DNA of 64,000 nt, from the NCBI RefSeq assembly GCF_006227205.1, contig NZ_VCNG01000017.1, positions 62,001 to 126,000 of the forward strand, given 5' to 3'. Source of the DNA: Pseudomonas sp. ICMP22404 (GTDB lineage: Bacteria > Pseudomonadota > Gammaproteobacteria > Pseudomonadales > Pseudomonadaceae). The notes beneath the pieces were generated by a model. The model was not told where the DNA came from. It saw only the letters and a program-made list of their open reading frames with translations, and made no database searches. The translations under genes and the position numbers were made by a program. Below are positions 43,839-52,166 of this stretch, piece after piece. How positions within the stretch are numbered: position 1 is the first letter of the stretch; each line of letters begins with the position of its first letter.

Positions 43839-44186
43839 ATGAACGATTCGAAAGGGCAGACCCAATACGAGTCCATCCTGTTGCGGGTGCTGTGGATGGT
43901 GGTTTACCTGCTGGTCTGGCAAGTGGCGCAATTCATCCTTGGCGCCGTGGTACTGGTGCAATTGATCTATCGATTGATCTATGGCGCACCCAGCGCCAGC
44001 CTGATGAACTTCGGCGACAGCCTCAGCCAGTTCCTGGCCCAGATCGGCCGTTTCGGCACCTTCCACAGCGACCAGAAACCCTGGCCCTTCGCTGACTGGC
44101 CGAGCCCGCGCGCGCCGGAAGGCGAAGCGCCCCACGTCGTGGCGCCGGCGCCGCACCCTGTCCAGGATGAGGAGCCCAAGCTATGA
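43839..44186 (+). CDS. DUF4389 membrane protein
   Basis: A 115-aa protein with an N-terminal hydrophobic region (about 15-45, SILLRVLWMVVYLLVWQVAQ) and NFGDSLSQFLAQIGRFGTF, the DUF4389 pattern. A proline/alanine-rich polar tail follows. Function unknown. Its stop overlaps the sixA start (ATGA), and gpsA ends 30 bases upstream, so gpsA-DUF4389-sixA is probably one transcript. Confidence 0.88.
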   Translation: MNDSKGQTQYESILLRVLWMVVYLLVWQVAQFILGAVVLVQLIYRLIYGAPSASLMNFGDSLSQFLAQIGRFGTFHSDQKPWPFADWPSPRAPEGEAPHVVAPAPHPVQDEEPKL

Positions 44187-44635
44187 ACCTGTGGGTACTG
44201 CGTCATGGCGAAGCCGAGCCATACGGTGCCCGCCCCGATCCCGAGCGGGCCTTGACGGTTCACGGGCGTGAAGAAGTCCTGCGCAGTGCCGCCGAATTGA
44301 TCGGCCGCCCGTTGACCGCCATTTATGCCAGCCCTTACCTGCGCGCCCAGCAGACTGCGCAACTGGTGCGTGAGGCGTTGGGGTTCGAACCGGAGTTGAT
44401 CACGGTCGACTGGCTCAAGCCGGAAACCCGGCCCCAGACAGTCCTGGAGCATCTCGGGGATCGGGATGATGTGCTGCTGGTCAGCCATAACCCGTTGGTG
44501 GGCAGCCTGTTGGGCTTTGCGCAACACGGTCACCTGCAACAACCCGAGCGGGTGAACACGGCTGGTCTGGCTGAGCTGGAAGGTGACCTGCCGTTGGCCG
44601 GTGCGATGCGACTCAAGGGCCTTCGGCATCCATGA
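44183..44635 (+). CDS. sixA: Phosphohistidine phosphatase SixA
   Basis: A 150-aa histidine phosphatase with catalytic His8 in LRHGEAEP, an RAQQTAQLV arginine and SHNPLVGSLLG with the second histidine. E. coli SixA dephosphorylates phospho-His in ArcB and the nitrogen PTS. It is coupled to the DUF4389 gene by ATGA. The target in this organism is not known. Confidence 0.93.
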   Translation: MNLWVLRHGEAEPYGARPDPERALTVHGREEVLRSAAELIGRPLTAIYASPYLRAQQTAQLVREALGFEPELITVDWLKPETRPQTVLEHLGDRDDVLLVSHNPLVGSLLGFAQHGHLQQPERVNTAGLAELEGDLPLAGAMRLKGLRHP

Positions 44636-44674
44636 GAAAGACCGGGCCTTGCTGCCAGTCAAACCATATGACTT

Positions 44675-44762
44675 GTGGGAGCGAGCCTGCTCGCGATGAG
44701 GCCGTGTCAGTCGACATCCCTGTCAACTGACAGACCGCTATCGCGAGCAGGCTCGCTCCCAC
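44675..44762. repeat. REPIN downstream of sixA
   Basis: Inward-facing 88-bp REPIN. It matches 53934-54021 in the same orientation along its full length with three substitutions, spacer included. Confidence 0.92.
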
Positions 44763-44830
44763 AGAAATATCGCTTGATCCTTGATTGGCCTTGGGGCCTT
44801 GCTCCCACATAAACATAAGGAAGGGTAACG

Positions 44831-45274
44831 ATGAGTCTGTGGCGCACCACACCCAACATCGAACAACTGAACGCTGCCGCTAAAAACACCATCAGCGAGG
44901 TACTGGATATTCGTTTCGAGTCGTTCGACGACGAATCCCTGACCGCCAGCATGGTGGTCGATCACCGCACCCATCAGCCGTTCGGCCTGTTGCATGGCGG
45001 TGCTTCGGTGGTCCTGGCCGAAACGGTCGGCTCCATGGCCGCCTACCTGTGCGTGGACACCAGCAAGTTCTATTGCGTGGGCTTGGAAATCAATGCCAAC
45101 CACTTGCGCGGTGTGCGCAGCGGGCGGGTGACGGCCACGGCCAGGATGGTTCATCTGGGCCGTACCACCCAGGTCTGGGACATCCGCCTGAGCAACGACG
45201 AAGGCAAGGTCAACTGTGTGTCGCGCCTGACCATGGCGGTGGTGCCGCTGGGCGAGCAACCGCCGGCGCGCTGA
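44831..45274 (+). CDS. Hotdog-fold acyl-CoA thioesterase (YdiI/MenI-like)
   Basis: A 147-aa hotdog thioesterase. HQPFGLLHGGASVVLAET carries His55 and the catalytic Glu64, matching YdiI (His54/Glu63). GLEINANHLRGVRSGRVTATA and TQVWDIRLSNDEGK follow. YdiI cleaves 1,4-dihydroxynaphthoyl-CoA in menaquinone synthesis in E. coli; Pseudomonas does not make menaquinone that way, so the physiological substrate is open. AAGGAAGGG precedes the ATG. Confidence 0.92.
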   Translation: MSLWRTTPNIEQLNAAAKNTISEVLDIRFESFDDESLTASMVVDHRTHQPFGLLHGGASVVLAETVGSMAAYLCVDTSKFYCVGLEINANHLRGVRSGRVTATARMVHLGRTTQVWDIRLSNDEGKVNCVSRLTMAVVPLGEQPPAR

Positions 45275-45285
45275 TACCACAGATC

Positions 45286-46121
45286 CTTTGTAGCGACGGG
45301 ATTTGTGGGAGCAAGGCTTGCCCGCGATGAAGCCAATGCAGTCTTTCAGAAATGTCGGCGTCTGCGTCGCGAGCAAGCTTTGCTCCCACAGGTGTCGTTG
45401 CCACAAAGTTTGCGGCTGGCCAGCCATAACGCCATAGCCCAAGCCAGACTGTCTTTGTAGCGAAGGGATTTGTGGGAGCAAGGCTTGCCCGCGATGAAGC
45501 CAACGCAGTCTTTCAGAAATGGCGGTGTCTGCGTCGCGAGCAAGCTTTGCTCCCACAGGTGTCGTTGCCGCAAAATTTTCGGCTGGCCAGCCATAACGCC
45601 ATAGCCCAAGCCAGACTGTCTTTGTAGCGAAGGGATTTGTGGGAGCAAGGCTTGCCCGCGATGAGGCCAACACAGTCTTTCAGAAATGGCGGTGTCCGCG
45701 TCGCGAGCAAGCTTTGCTCCCACAGGTGTCGTTGCCACAAAATTTGCGGCTGGTCAGCCATAACGCCATAGCCCAAGCCAGACTGCCTTTGTAGCGAAGG
45801 GATTTGTGGGAGCAAGGCTTGCCCGCGATGAAGCCAATGCAGCCTTTCAGAAATGGCGGCGTCTGCGTCGCGAGCAAGCTTTGCTCCCACAGGTGTCGTT
45901 GCCACAAAATTTGCGGCTGGCCAGCCATAACGCCATAGCCCAAGCCAGACTGTCTTTGTAGCGAAGGGATTTGTGGGAGCAAGGCTTGCCCGCGATGAAG
46001 CCAATGCAGTCTTTCAGAAATGGCGGTGTCTGCGTCGCGAGCAAGCTTTGCTCCCACAGGTGTCGTTGCCACAAAATTTGCGGCTGGCCAGCCATAACGC
46101 CATAGCCCAAGCCAGACTGTC
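45286..46121. repeat. Tandem array: five 167-bp units each containing a REPIN
   Basis: Units start with CTTTGTAGCGA at 45286, 45453, 45620, 45787 and 45954; every step is exactly 167 bp, and the array ends at 46121. Each unit has GTGGGAGCAAGGCTTGCCCG, then a ~40-bp spacer with CAGTCTTTCAGAAATG, a right arm GCGAGCAAGCTTTGCTCCCA, and a non-REP tail (GTCGTTGCCACAAAATTTGC, then GGCTGGCCAGCCATAACGCC). Copies differ by a few substitutions and no indels. The frames open across it are only translated repeat. This fills the 930-bp gap between the thioesterase and hydrolase genes. Confidence 0.97.
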
Positions 46122-46204
46122 ATCATTCCTGTCAGTTACGGTCATTGCCGCGCCACCGGCTTCTACGGACAATCGGCCTCAGTTCCCTCAATGGATCGGC
46201 TGTC

Positions 46205-46999
46205 ATGTCGCAACAGGTGTTTTTCACCCACGCCAATGGTTTTCCCTCGGCCACCTACGGCAAGCTGTTTGCCGCACTGGCGCCGCAGTATCAGGTCGCA
46301 CACCTGGAGCTGCATGGCCATGACCCACGTTTTCCGGTGGACGATAACTGGAACAACCTGGTGGACGAGCTGATCCATCACCTGGAACAACAGCCGGAAC
46401 CGGTGTGGGGTGTCGGTCACTCCCTGGGCGGTGTCCTGCACCTGCACGCGGCCTTGCGCTGCCCTCGGTTGTACCGTGGCGTGGTCATGCTCGACTCGCC
46501 GGTCCTGACCCGCACGGACCGCTGGGTGATCCTGGCGGCCAAGCGTCTGGGCTTCATCGACCGCCTGACCCCGGCCGGCCGGACCCTGGGCCGGCGAGAG
46601 GAGTTCGAGGACCTGGAAGCGGCCCGGCAATATTTTTCCGGCAAGACCCTGTTTCGCGGTTTCGACCCGGATTGCTTCGACGCCTATCTGCAACATGGCC
46701 TGCAACAAGTCGGTGACCGCCTGCGACTGCGCTTCGATCCAGCCACGGAAATCAGCATCTACCGCGGCGTGCCACACACCAGTCCCGGTCGGACCCGCAC
46801 GCTCAAGTTGCCCTTGGCGGTAGTGCGAGGCCGACAAAGCCGCGTGGTGATGCGTCATCACGCTCGCTCGGTGGGCAGCATGCCCCTGGGCGAGTCCTTG
46901 AGCATGCCCGGCGGCCATATGTTTCCCCTGGAGCATCCTCTGGACACGGCTGACCTGCTCAAGGGGCTGTTCCAACGTTGGCAAGGGCGCAGCGCATGA
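46205..46999 (+). CDS. Alpha/beta-hydrolase
   Basis: A 264-aa cytoplasmic alpha/beta hydrolase. THANGFPSATYGKLF is the oxyanion-side loop, Ser73 in GVGHSLGG is the nucleophile, and the C-terminal GGHMFPLEHP supplies the histidine. I start at ATG 46205 (MSQQVFFTHANGF); there are 83 bases between the tandem array and this start. Its stop overlaps the next hydrolase gene as ATGA. The substrate is unknown. Confidence 0.87.
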   Translation: MSQQVFFTHANGFPSATYGKLFAALAPQYQVAHLELHGHDPRFPVDDNWNNLVDELIHHLEQQPEPVWGVGHSLGGVLHLHAALRCPRLYRGVVMLDSPVLTRTDRWVILAAKRLGFIDRLTPAGRTLGRREEFEDLEAARQYFSGKTLFRGFDPDCFDAYLQHGLQQVGDRLRLRFDPATEISIYRGVPHTSPGRTRTLKLPLAVVRGRQSRVVMRHHARSVGSMPLGESLSMPGGHMFPLEHPLDTADLLKGLFQRWQGRSA

Positions 47000-47847
47000 A
47001 CGGAGTCGAGGAAGTCCGCCTGAGCCTGCCCCACATCGAACTGGCAGCCCACCTGTTCGGACCGGAAGATGGGCGCCCGGTGATCGCCTTGCATGGCTGG
47101 CTGGACAATGCCAACAGTTTCGCCCGCCTGGCCCCCCGGCTGGAGGGCTTGCGGATCATTGCCCTGGACATGGCCGGTCATGGTCATTCGGGGCATCGCC
47201 CGCCCGGTGCCGGCTACGCCCTGTGGGACTATGCCCATGATGTGCTGCAGGTCGCCGAGCAACTGGGCCTGCAACGTTTCGCCCTGCTGGGGCATTCCCT
47301 GGGCGCGATCGTGTCGCTGGTGTTGGCCGGGTCCCTGCCGGAGCGGGTGACGCACCTGGGGCTGATCGACGGCATCATTCCGCCGACGGCCCAGGGCGAC
47401 AACGCGGCCGAACGCATGGGCATGGCCCTGCAGGCGCAGCTCGATCTGCAGAAAAAGACCAAACCGGTCTACAAAACCCTCGACCGGGCCATCGAAGCCC
47501 GCATGAAAGGGCTGGTGGCGGTCAGCCGCGAGGCCGCCGAGCTGCTCGCCCAGCGTGGCCTGATGCCGGTGCCGGGTGGCTACACCTGGCGCACCGACAA
47601 TCGCCTGACCTTGCCCTCGCCGCTGCGCCTGACCGACGAACAGGCCATGGCCTTCGTGGCGCGGGTCGGTTGTCCCGCCCATCTGATCGTGGCAGCCGAG
47701 GGCATGCTGGCCCGGCACCCCGAATTGCTGGAGCGTCTACCCTTCAGTCATGAACAATTGCCCGGCGGCCATCATTTGCACCTGAACGACGAAACCGGTG
47801 CCGTGCTTGTAGCAGACTGTTTCAATCGGTTCTTCAGCACTTCTTGA
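46996..47847 (+). CDS. Alpha/beta-hydrolase, coupled to the preceding one
   Basis: A 283-aa hydrolase of the serine-hydrolase/epoxide hydrolase-like group. It has IALHGWLDNANSF (HGW oxyanion motif), DMAGHGHSG, nucleophile Ser101 in LLGHSLGA, and the C-terminal histidine in PGGHHLHL. It begins inside the stop of the 46205 gene. The two share only the fold and catalytic motifs, so they are not a recent duplication. Substrate unknown. Confidence 0.87.
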   Translation: MNGVEEVRLSLPHIELAAHLFGPEDGRPVIALHGWLDNANSFARLAPRLEGLRIIALDMAGHGHSGHRPPGAGYALWDYAHDVLQVAEQLGLQRFALLGHSLGAIVSLVLAGSLPERVTHLGLIDGIIPPTAQGDNAAERMGMALQAQLDLQKKTKPVYKTLDRAIEARMKGLVAVSREAAELLAQRGLMPVPGGYTWRTDNRLTLPSPLRLTDEQAMAFVARVGCPAHLIVAAEGMLARHPELLERLPFSHEQLPGGHHLHLNDETGAVLVADCFNRFFSTS

Positions 47848-47896
47848 CTTGCGCCGGGCAACTCTCGAGGCTGGGCGGGTTGAAAGGGAGACCACC

Positions 47897-47980
47897 ATGA
47901 CAGAGCTCTGTTTACCCGCCTTGTGGCGCAGGGACGACGCCGGTTTCGTCCACGAGCGCCAGGCCAAGTCGATCCGATGA
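47897..47980 (+). CDS. 27-codon ORF translationally coupled to the DUF4892 gene
   Basis: ATG 47897 follows AAAGGGAG at six bases' distance. The ORF reads MTELCLPALWRRDDAGFVHE then RQAKSIR and stops at 47980. Its TGA overlaps the next ATG as ATGA. The strong ribosome site belongs to this small frame, and the DUF4892 start lacks one, so translation of this ORF probably drives that gene. The peptide matches no family I know. It could be a real small protein or only a coupling leader. Confidence 0.5.
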   Translation: MTELCLPALWRRDDAGFVHERQAKSIR

Positions 47981-48798
47981 AATCATTCGTTCATTCACTT
48001 ACCTGGTTGGCGCTGGCCTGCATCAGCCCGGCGTCTTTCGCCGCCGATGTACCCGGCAGCCGGGACCTGGAGCGCGTGCCGCGCCTGCCCGATGCGCAGA
48101 TTGTCGATTATCGGCAAACCAGCGACGTCGAGCGCATCTACCCCCTGGGCTCGATTCGCAAGATCAGCGGCCAGTTGCGTTTCGACGGGCAGGTCGATGG
48201 CCGCGGTGCCGTCACGTCGGTGACCTATGAGCTGCCGCCGGAACATTCCGCTACCCAGGCCTTTACCGTCGCCCGCGAAGCCTTGCAGCAGCAAGGTGCC
48301 GAGCTGCTGTACTGGTGCCAGGCCCGTGACTGTGGGGAAAGCAGCCTCTGGGCCAACGAAGTGTTCGGCAACGCCAAGCTCTACGGTGCCGACAACGGCC
48401 AGGCCTATCTGTTGCTGCGCCTGGCGCCACCGGCAGACAACACCTTGATTGCGCTGTACGGCATCACCCGCGGCAACCGCAAGGCCTACCTGCATGTCGA
48501 GCAGTTCGAGGCGAGCGCTCCCCTGGGGGACTTGCTGCCGACCTCCGCCACCCTGCTGCGTCAGCTCAAGGACACCGGCGTGCTGGATTTGCCACGTCTT
48601 GCCGGCGAGCCGGACGAGACCTGGCTACGCCTGCTGGCCCGGGCACTGAACCTGGACACCGGCCTGCGGGTCAGCCTCGCGGGCCCCAAGGCCGAGGCCT
48701 GGCGCCAGGCGCTGGCGGAGCAGGGGGTTCGCGAGGCGCGGATGGAGGCGGCCGGTGATGGCAATACGGCGGGCCTTCACCTTGAGTTGCTGCGCTAA
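47977..48798 (+). CDS. DUF4892 secreted protein
   Basis: A 273-aa protein with signal peptide (SLTWLALACISPASFA-AD). LYWCQARDCGESSLWANEVFG is the DUF4892 hallmark (two Cys that may form a disulfide), and DVERIYPLGSIRKISGQLRFDG lies before it. The function is unknown; location is periplasmic or outer membrane. I start at ATG 47977 inside the stop of the 27-codon ORF. The longer frame from 47923 has no ribosome site and would hide the signal peptide. Confidence 0.88.
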   Translation: MKSFVHSLTWLALACISPASFAADVPGSRDLERVPRLPDAQIVDYRQTSDVERIYPLGSIRKISGQLRFDGQVDGRGAVTSVTYELPPEHSATQAFTVAREALQQQGAELLYWCQARDCGESSLWANEVFGNAKLYGADNGQAYLLLRLAPPADNTLIALYGITRGNRKAYLHVEQFEASAPLGDLLPTSATLLRQLKDTGVLDLPRLAGEPDETWLRLLARALNLDTGLRVSLAGPKAEAWRQALAEQGVREARMEAAGDGNTAGLHLELLR

Positions 48799-48860
48799 GC
48801 TGTGCCGGGCGGCAGGCGTTGCGCCGCTGCCCCGGTCCTGTTCATTCTTCGAGACTTTTC

Positions 48861-49898
48861 ATGCTCAATAACGATCGGCTGTTGGTGCAGATCCTGCTCC
48901 TGGTGTTGTTTGGCGCAAGCCTGTGGGTCATGGCTCCGTTCTGGTCGGCGCTGTTCTGGGGGGCGGTACTGGCCTTCGCCAGTTGGCCGCTGATGCGGCT
49001 GCTGACCCGCTGGGTCAATGGTCGCGAATCCCTCGCGGCGGCGATGCTGACGGTGGGCTGGATGTTGCTGGTGGCGGTGCCTCTGGTGTGGTTGGGTTTC
49101 AACCTGGCCGATCATGTACGCGATGCCACGGCGTTCATCAGGGACGTGCAGGTCGATGGCCTGCCCGATGCCCCGGCCTGGCTGGGTGGCTTGCCGCTGG
49201 TGGGTGGGCGGCTCGTCGCTATCTGGAACAGCGTCGACCAGCAGGGGGCGGCGATGATGGTTTCCATCAAGCCGTATCTGGGGCAGGTCGGCAACTGGCT
49301 GCTGGCCCGCAGCAAGCAGATTGGTGGCGGCATGCTCGAGCTGACCCTGAGCATCGTGTTCGTGTTCTTTTTCTATCGCGACGGCCCGCGCCTGGCGGCG
49401 TTTGTCCACGGCCTGCTCGAACGCCTGATCGGCGACCGTGCCGGTTACTACATCGAACTGGTGGCCGGTACCGTGCAACGGGTAGTCAACGGCGTGATCG
49501 GCACCGCCGCCGCCCAGGCCCTGCTGGCACTGATCGGCTTCCTGATCGCCGGAGTGCCGGGTGCGTTGGTACTGGGCATCGCCACCTTCCTGCTCAGCCT
49601 GATTCCCATGGGACCGCCGCTGGTCTGGATCCCCGCAACGGCCTGGCTGGTGTGGAAGGGCGAATATGGGATGGCGATATTCCTCGGCATCTGGGGCATG
49701 TTCATCATCAGCGGCGTGGACAACGTGCTCAAACCCTACTTGATCAGCCGTGGTGGAAACCTGCCATTGGTCATTGTGTTGCTGGGGGTGTTCGGTGGAT
49801 TGATCGCTTTCGGCTTCATCGGCCTGTTCATCGGCCCCACGCTGCTGGCGGTGGCGTACAGCCTGCTGACGGATTGGAGCAAGAGCCAGGCGCGGTGA
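48861..49898 (+). CDS. AI-2E family transporter (PerM/YdiK-like)
   Basis: A 345-aa polytopic membrane protein of the AI-2 exporter superfamily. Hydrophobic segments lie at ~10-45, 60-85, 155-175, and a cluster at 205-335. The conserved ELTLSIVFVFFFYRDG, FLLSLIPMGPPLVWIPA and FIGPTLLAVAYSLL are present. Family members export autoinducer-2 or exchange sodium and protons; the cargo here is unknown. I start at ATG 48861 (MLNNDRLLVQILL). The Shine-Dalgarno sequence (GAGA) is weak. Confidence 0.9.
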   Translation: MLNNDRLLVQILLLVLFGASLWVMAPFWSALFWGAVLAFASWPLMRLLTRWVNGRESLAAAMLTVGWMLLVAVPLVWLGFNLADHVRDATAFIRDVQVDGLPDAPAWLGGLPLVGGRLVAIWNSVDQQGAAMMVSIKPYLGQVGNWLLARSKQIGGGMLELTLSIVFVFFFYRDGPRLAAFVHGLLERLIGDRAGYYIELVAGTVQRVVNGVIGTAAAQALLALIGFLIAGVPGALVLGIATFLLSLIPMGPPLVWIPATAWLVWKGEYGMAIFLGIWGMFIISGVDNVLKPYLISRGGNLPLVIVLLGVFGGLIAFGFIGLFIGPTLLAVAYSLLTDWSKSQAR

Positions 49899-49955
49899 TT
49901 CGGTATGGGTAATTAAGTGTGGTGAAAGATTTATTTGTGGTGGAGGGATTTATCT

Positions 49956-50086
49956 GTGGCGAGGGGATTTATCCCCGTTGGGCTGCGCAGCAGCCCTAAA
50001 AAGCTGGCGCCTCGGTATTCAGATTGCTTCTATGTAGGCAGTTTGGGGCTGCTACGCAGCCCAGCGGGGATAAATCCCCTCGCCAC
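49956..50086. repeat. Second REP family, inverted pair
   Basis: GTGGCGAGGGGATTTATCCC at 49956 and its complement ending at 50086. Inside are a second inverted pair (GGGCTGCGCAGCAGCCC and GGGGCTGCTACGCAGCCC). It is unrelated in sequence to the GTGGGAGC repeats. It fills most of the 240-bp gap behind the transporter gene. Confidence 0.88.
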
Positions 50087-50138
50087 AAGTGGGACTGATC
50101 AATGAGCCTGGCGCTTGTGAGTCCAGGCTCTTAGGGCA

Positions 50139-50867
50139 TCAGGTCGCCAGGTTCAGATGTTTCCCCACGCTCGCCACGTCATCCAGCGAATACTGCCGAC
50201 TGAGGTTGGCGATCATCCTGTTCAGCGCTTCGCTGACGCTGGATTGAGTGGTGGAGCTGTCGCTGGATTGCAAGACGCTGGTCAGTTCGCTGGCGGTGGC
50301 GCTGTCGTCACCATCGCTGTCGAGTTGGCTGAACAGCCCTTCACTGGAGGCCTGTTGTGGCGGCGGCGGTGACGGTGCGAGGCTGGCGTCGAGTTCGTCG
50401 AGGCTGACGGTACCGTCCTCGTTCTTGTCCAGTGCCGAGAACACTTGCGTGCTGTCGGCGCTGCTGCCGGCGCTGGAAAGGCTGTTGCTCAACTCGTCGC
50501 TGCTGACTGAACCGTCGCCGTCTGCGTCCAGGACGCTGAGCAGCGCATCGGCCAACTCGGTGTTTGGCGGCCGGTCACCTGGAGGCGGTGGCGGCGGGGC
50601 CATTGCGGCCATTTCATCGGCGCTCAGGTCACCGCTGCTGTCACTGTCCAGGTCAGCGAAATTGTCGCTCAGGCTGACTAGGATGCCGTTGTCACTCTTC
50701 TGCGACAGGGCCGTGCTCAGTTCATCCTGGTCGACCGAGCCATTGCCGTTGCTGTCGAGCTTGCCGAGCAGTTCCTTTTGGAACTGTTGGCCGCGGGCAT
50801 TGTGGGTCGCGGTACTGTTGAGGCTGGTGTACGTCGAGTAGCTGCTACTGCTGACGCTGCCGATCAT
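50139..50867 (-). CDS. Five-EF-hand calcium-binding protein (XopAW-like)
   Basis: A 242-aa Ser/Asp-rich protein with canonical 12-residue EF loops at 38-49, 74-85, 114-125 and 147-158, and a degenerate fifth at 183-194 (Ala at position 8). Proline runs (residues 91-96 and 167-170) separate the pairs. There is no signal peptide; the N-terminus is Ser/Thr-rich (MIGSVSSSSYSTYTSLNSTA), as in type III effectors and other leaderless exported proteins. Relatives are catalogued as XopAW-family calcium-binding effectors, but no secretion genes are nearby. AAGGAG precedes ATG 50867. It is monocistronic. Confidence 0.85.
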   Translation of the reverse strand: MIGSVSSSSYSTYTSLNSTATHNARGQQFQKELLGKLDSNGNGSVDQDELSTALSQKSDNGILVSLSDNFADLDSDSSGDLSADEMAAMAPPPPPPGDRPPNTELADALLSVLDADGDGSVSSDELSNSLSSAGSSADSTQVFSALDKNEDGTVSLDELDASLAPSPPPPQQASSEGLFSQLDSDGDDSATASELTSVLQSSDSSTTQSSVSEALNRMIANLSRQYSLDDVASVGKHLNLAT

Positions 50868-50995
50868 GGGCACTCTCCTTGGGGTGAAATAGCCGGTGGG
50901 TGCACCGGCTTATGCAGCCTCGGCGGGGCAGTTGTCGTGGGTATGTGGGGTTTGTACCGGGGGCAGTACAAAACCCTGGCTCATCCGGGGCCCCT

Positions 50996-51082
50996 GTGGG
51001 AGCGAGCCTGCTCGCGATTGCGGTTGATCAGCTATCCATTCATTGGCTGACTTACCGCTATCGCGAGCAGGCTCGCTCCCAC
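50996..51082. repeat. REPIN between the EF-hand and sensor kinase genes
   Basis: Inward-facing 87-bp REPIN, the reverse complement of 28308-28394 with two mismatches over its whole length. Confidence 0.92.
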
Positions 51083-51104
51083 AGGTGGCTTGGCACACAG
51101 GGAC

Positions 51105-52166
51105 TCAAGCGCGAGGCAGGCGAATGACAGCGGTCAGCCCGCCGCCCGGCGTTTCTTCCAGGCTCAGTTGCCCGCCCAGGCGTTCCGCGGCTTCCCGGGC
51201 GATGGTCATGCCCAGGCCGACGCCGCCGGAGTTGCGGTTGCGTGAGCCTTCCAGGCGATAGAACGGCTCGAACACCGCCTCGCGTTTGTCCTCGGCGATT
51301 CCCGGGCCATGGTCGATGACCCGGATCAGTACCTGCAAGCCCTGGTCCTCCAGGGCAATCGACGCGTGCCCGGCGTAGCGCAAGGCATTGTCCATGAGGT
51401 TGTTGAGGCACGAGCGCAGCGCCATGGGTTGCACCTGCAAGGGCGCGCAGGAACCACTGAATTGCACGTCGGCGCCCTGGTCCTGGGCGTTTTCGCTCAG
51501 GGATTCCACAAGGGCCTGCACGTCCATCCATTGCAGCGCTTCGCTGGTGCGCTGTTCGTGCAGGTAGGTCAGGGTGGCGTCGAGCATGCCGATCATGTCG
51601 TCCAGGTCCTGGCGCATCTGGCCTTGCAGCTTGATGTCGTCGATCTGTTCCAGGCGCAGTTTCAGCCGTGACAGTGGGGTACGCAGGTCGTGGGACACCG
51701 CCCCGAGCATGCGTGAGCGCTGCTGAACCTGCTCACGAATACGCTTTTGCATCAGGTTGAACGTATGGGCCGCCTGTCGGGCCTCCCGCGGGCCGGTTTC
51801 GTCCAGCGGTGGGCTGTCGAGGTCCTCGCTCAGGCGTTCGGCGGCATCGCTCAGACGCTGGATTGGCCGGGTCAGGAGTTTGGCGCCGTACCAGGCCGCG
51901 ATGATCAGACATATGAACTGGAACGTCAGCGGCACCACGGGGCCACCGAACCAGGGGCGGGGCCGGGGCTCGGGCGGCGGAGCGAAAGGGGAGGACACAA
52001 AGGGTGGTGGTCCGTCACCGTGTCGGGAAAACTCCGGAGGTGGGCCGGGAGGTGGCGGCTGGTCGTAGTGGATGAACCAGGCAAAGGCCAATAGATGGGC
52101 CAGGACGATCGCCAATAGCAGCACGCCAAACAGGCGGCCGAACAGGGAGTCGAGGCGCAATCGCAT
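51105..52166 (-). CDS. Two-component sensor histidine kinase with proline-rich periplasmic loop
   Basis: A 353-aa EnvZ-like kinase. TM1 is at ~11-32, a short periplasmic segment at ~33-76 is over one-third proline (DQPPPPGPPPEF and FAPPPEPRPRPWF), and TM2 is at ~77-96. HAMP spans ~97-150. HisKA has His159 in AVSHDLRTPLSRL. The ATPase has NNLMDNALRYAG, DHGPGIAE and GGVGLGM. Its start overlaps the regulator stop by one base (TGATG). The ligand is unknown; such a small loop suggests sensing of membrane state, metal or a partner protein. Confidence 0.92.
   Translation of the reverse strand: MRLRLDSLFGRLFGVLLLAIVLAHLLAFAWFIHYDQPPPPGPPPEFSRHGDGPPPFVSSPFAPPPEPRPRPWFGGPVVPLTFQFICLIIAAWYGAKLLTRPIQRLSDAAERLSEDLDSPPLDETGPREARQAAHTFNLMQKRIREQVQQRSRMLGAVSHDLRTPLSRLKLRLEQIDDIKLQGQMRQDLDDMIGMLDATLTYLHEQRTSEALQWMDVQALVESLSENAQDQGADVQFSGSCAPLQVQPMALRSCLNNLMDNALRYAGHASIALEDQGLQVLIRVIDHGPGIAEDKREAVFEPFYRLEGSRNRNSGGVGLGMTIAREAAERLGGQLSLEETPGGGLTAVIRLPRA

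Noticed and set aside
45286..46121. Possible CRISPR array
   Set aside because: The entire 167-bp unit repeats, with no variable spacers between short repeats, and no cas genes are present.
45346..46126. Several overlapping 90-160-codon frames reading MASSRASLAPTN-like peptides
   Set aside because: They are translations of the 167-bp tandem REP units; the same peptides arise at other REP sites.
46205..47847. The two adjacent alpha/beta-hydrolases as a recent gene duplication
   Set aside because: They share fold motifs only; the rest of the sequences do not align visibly.
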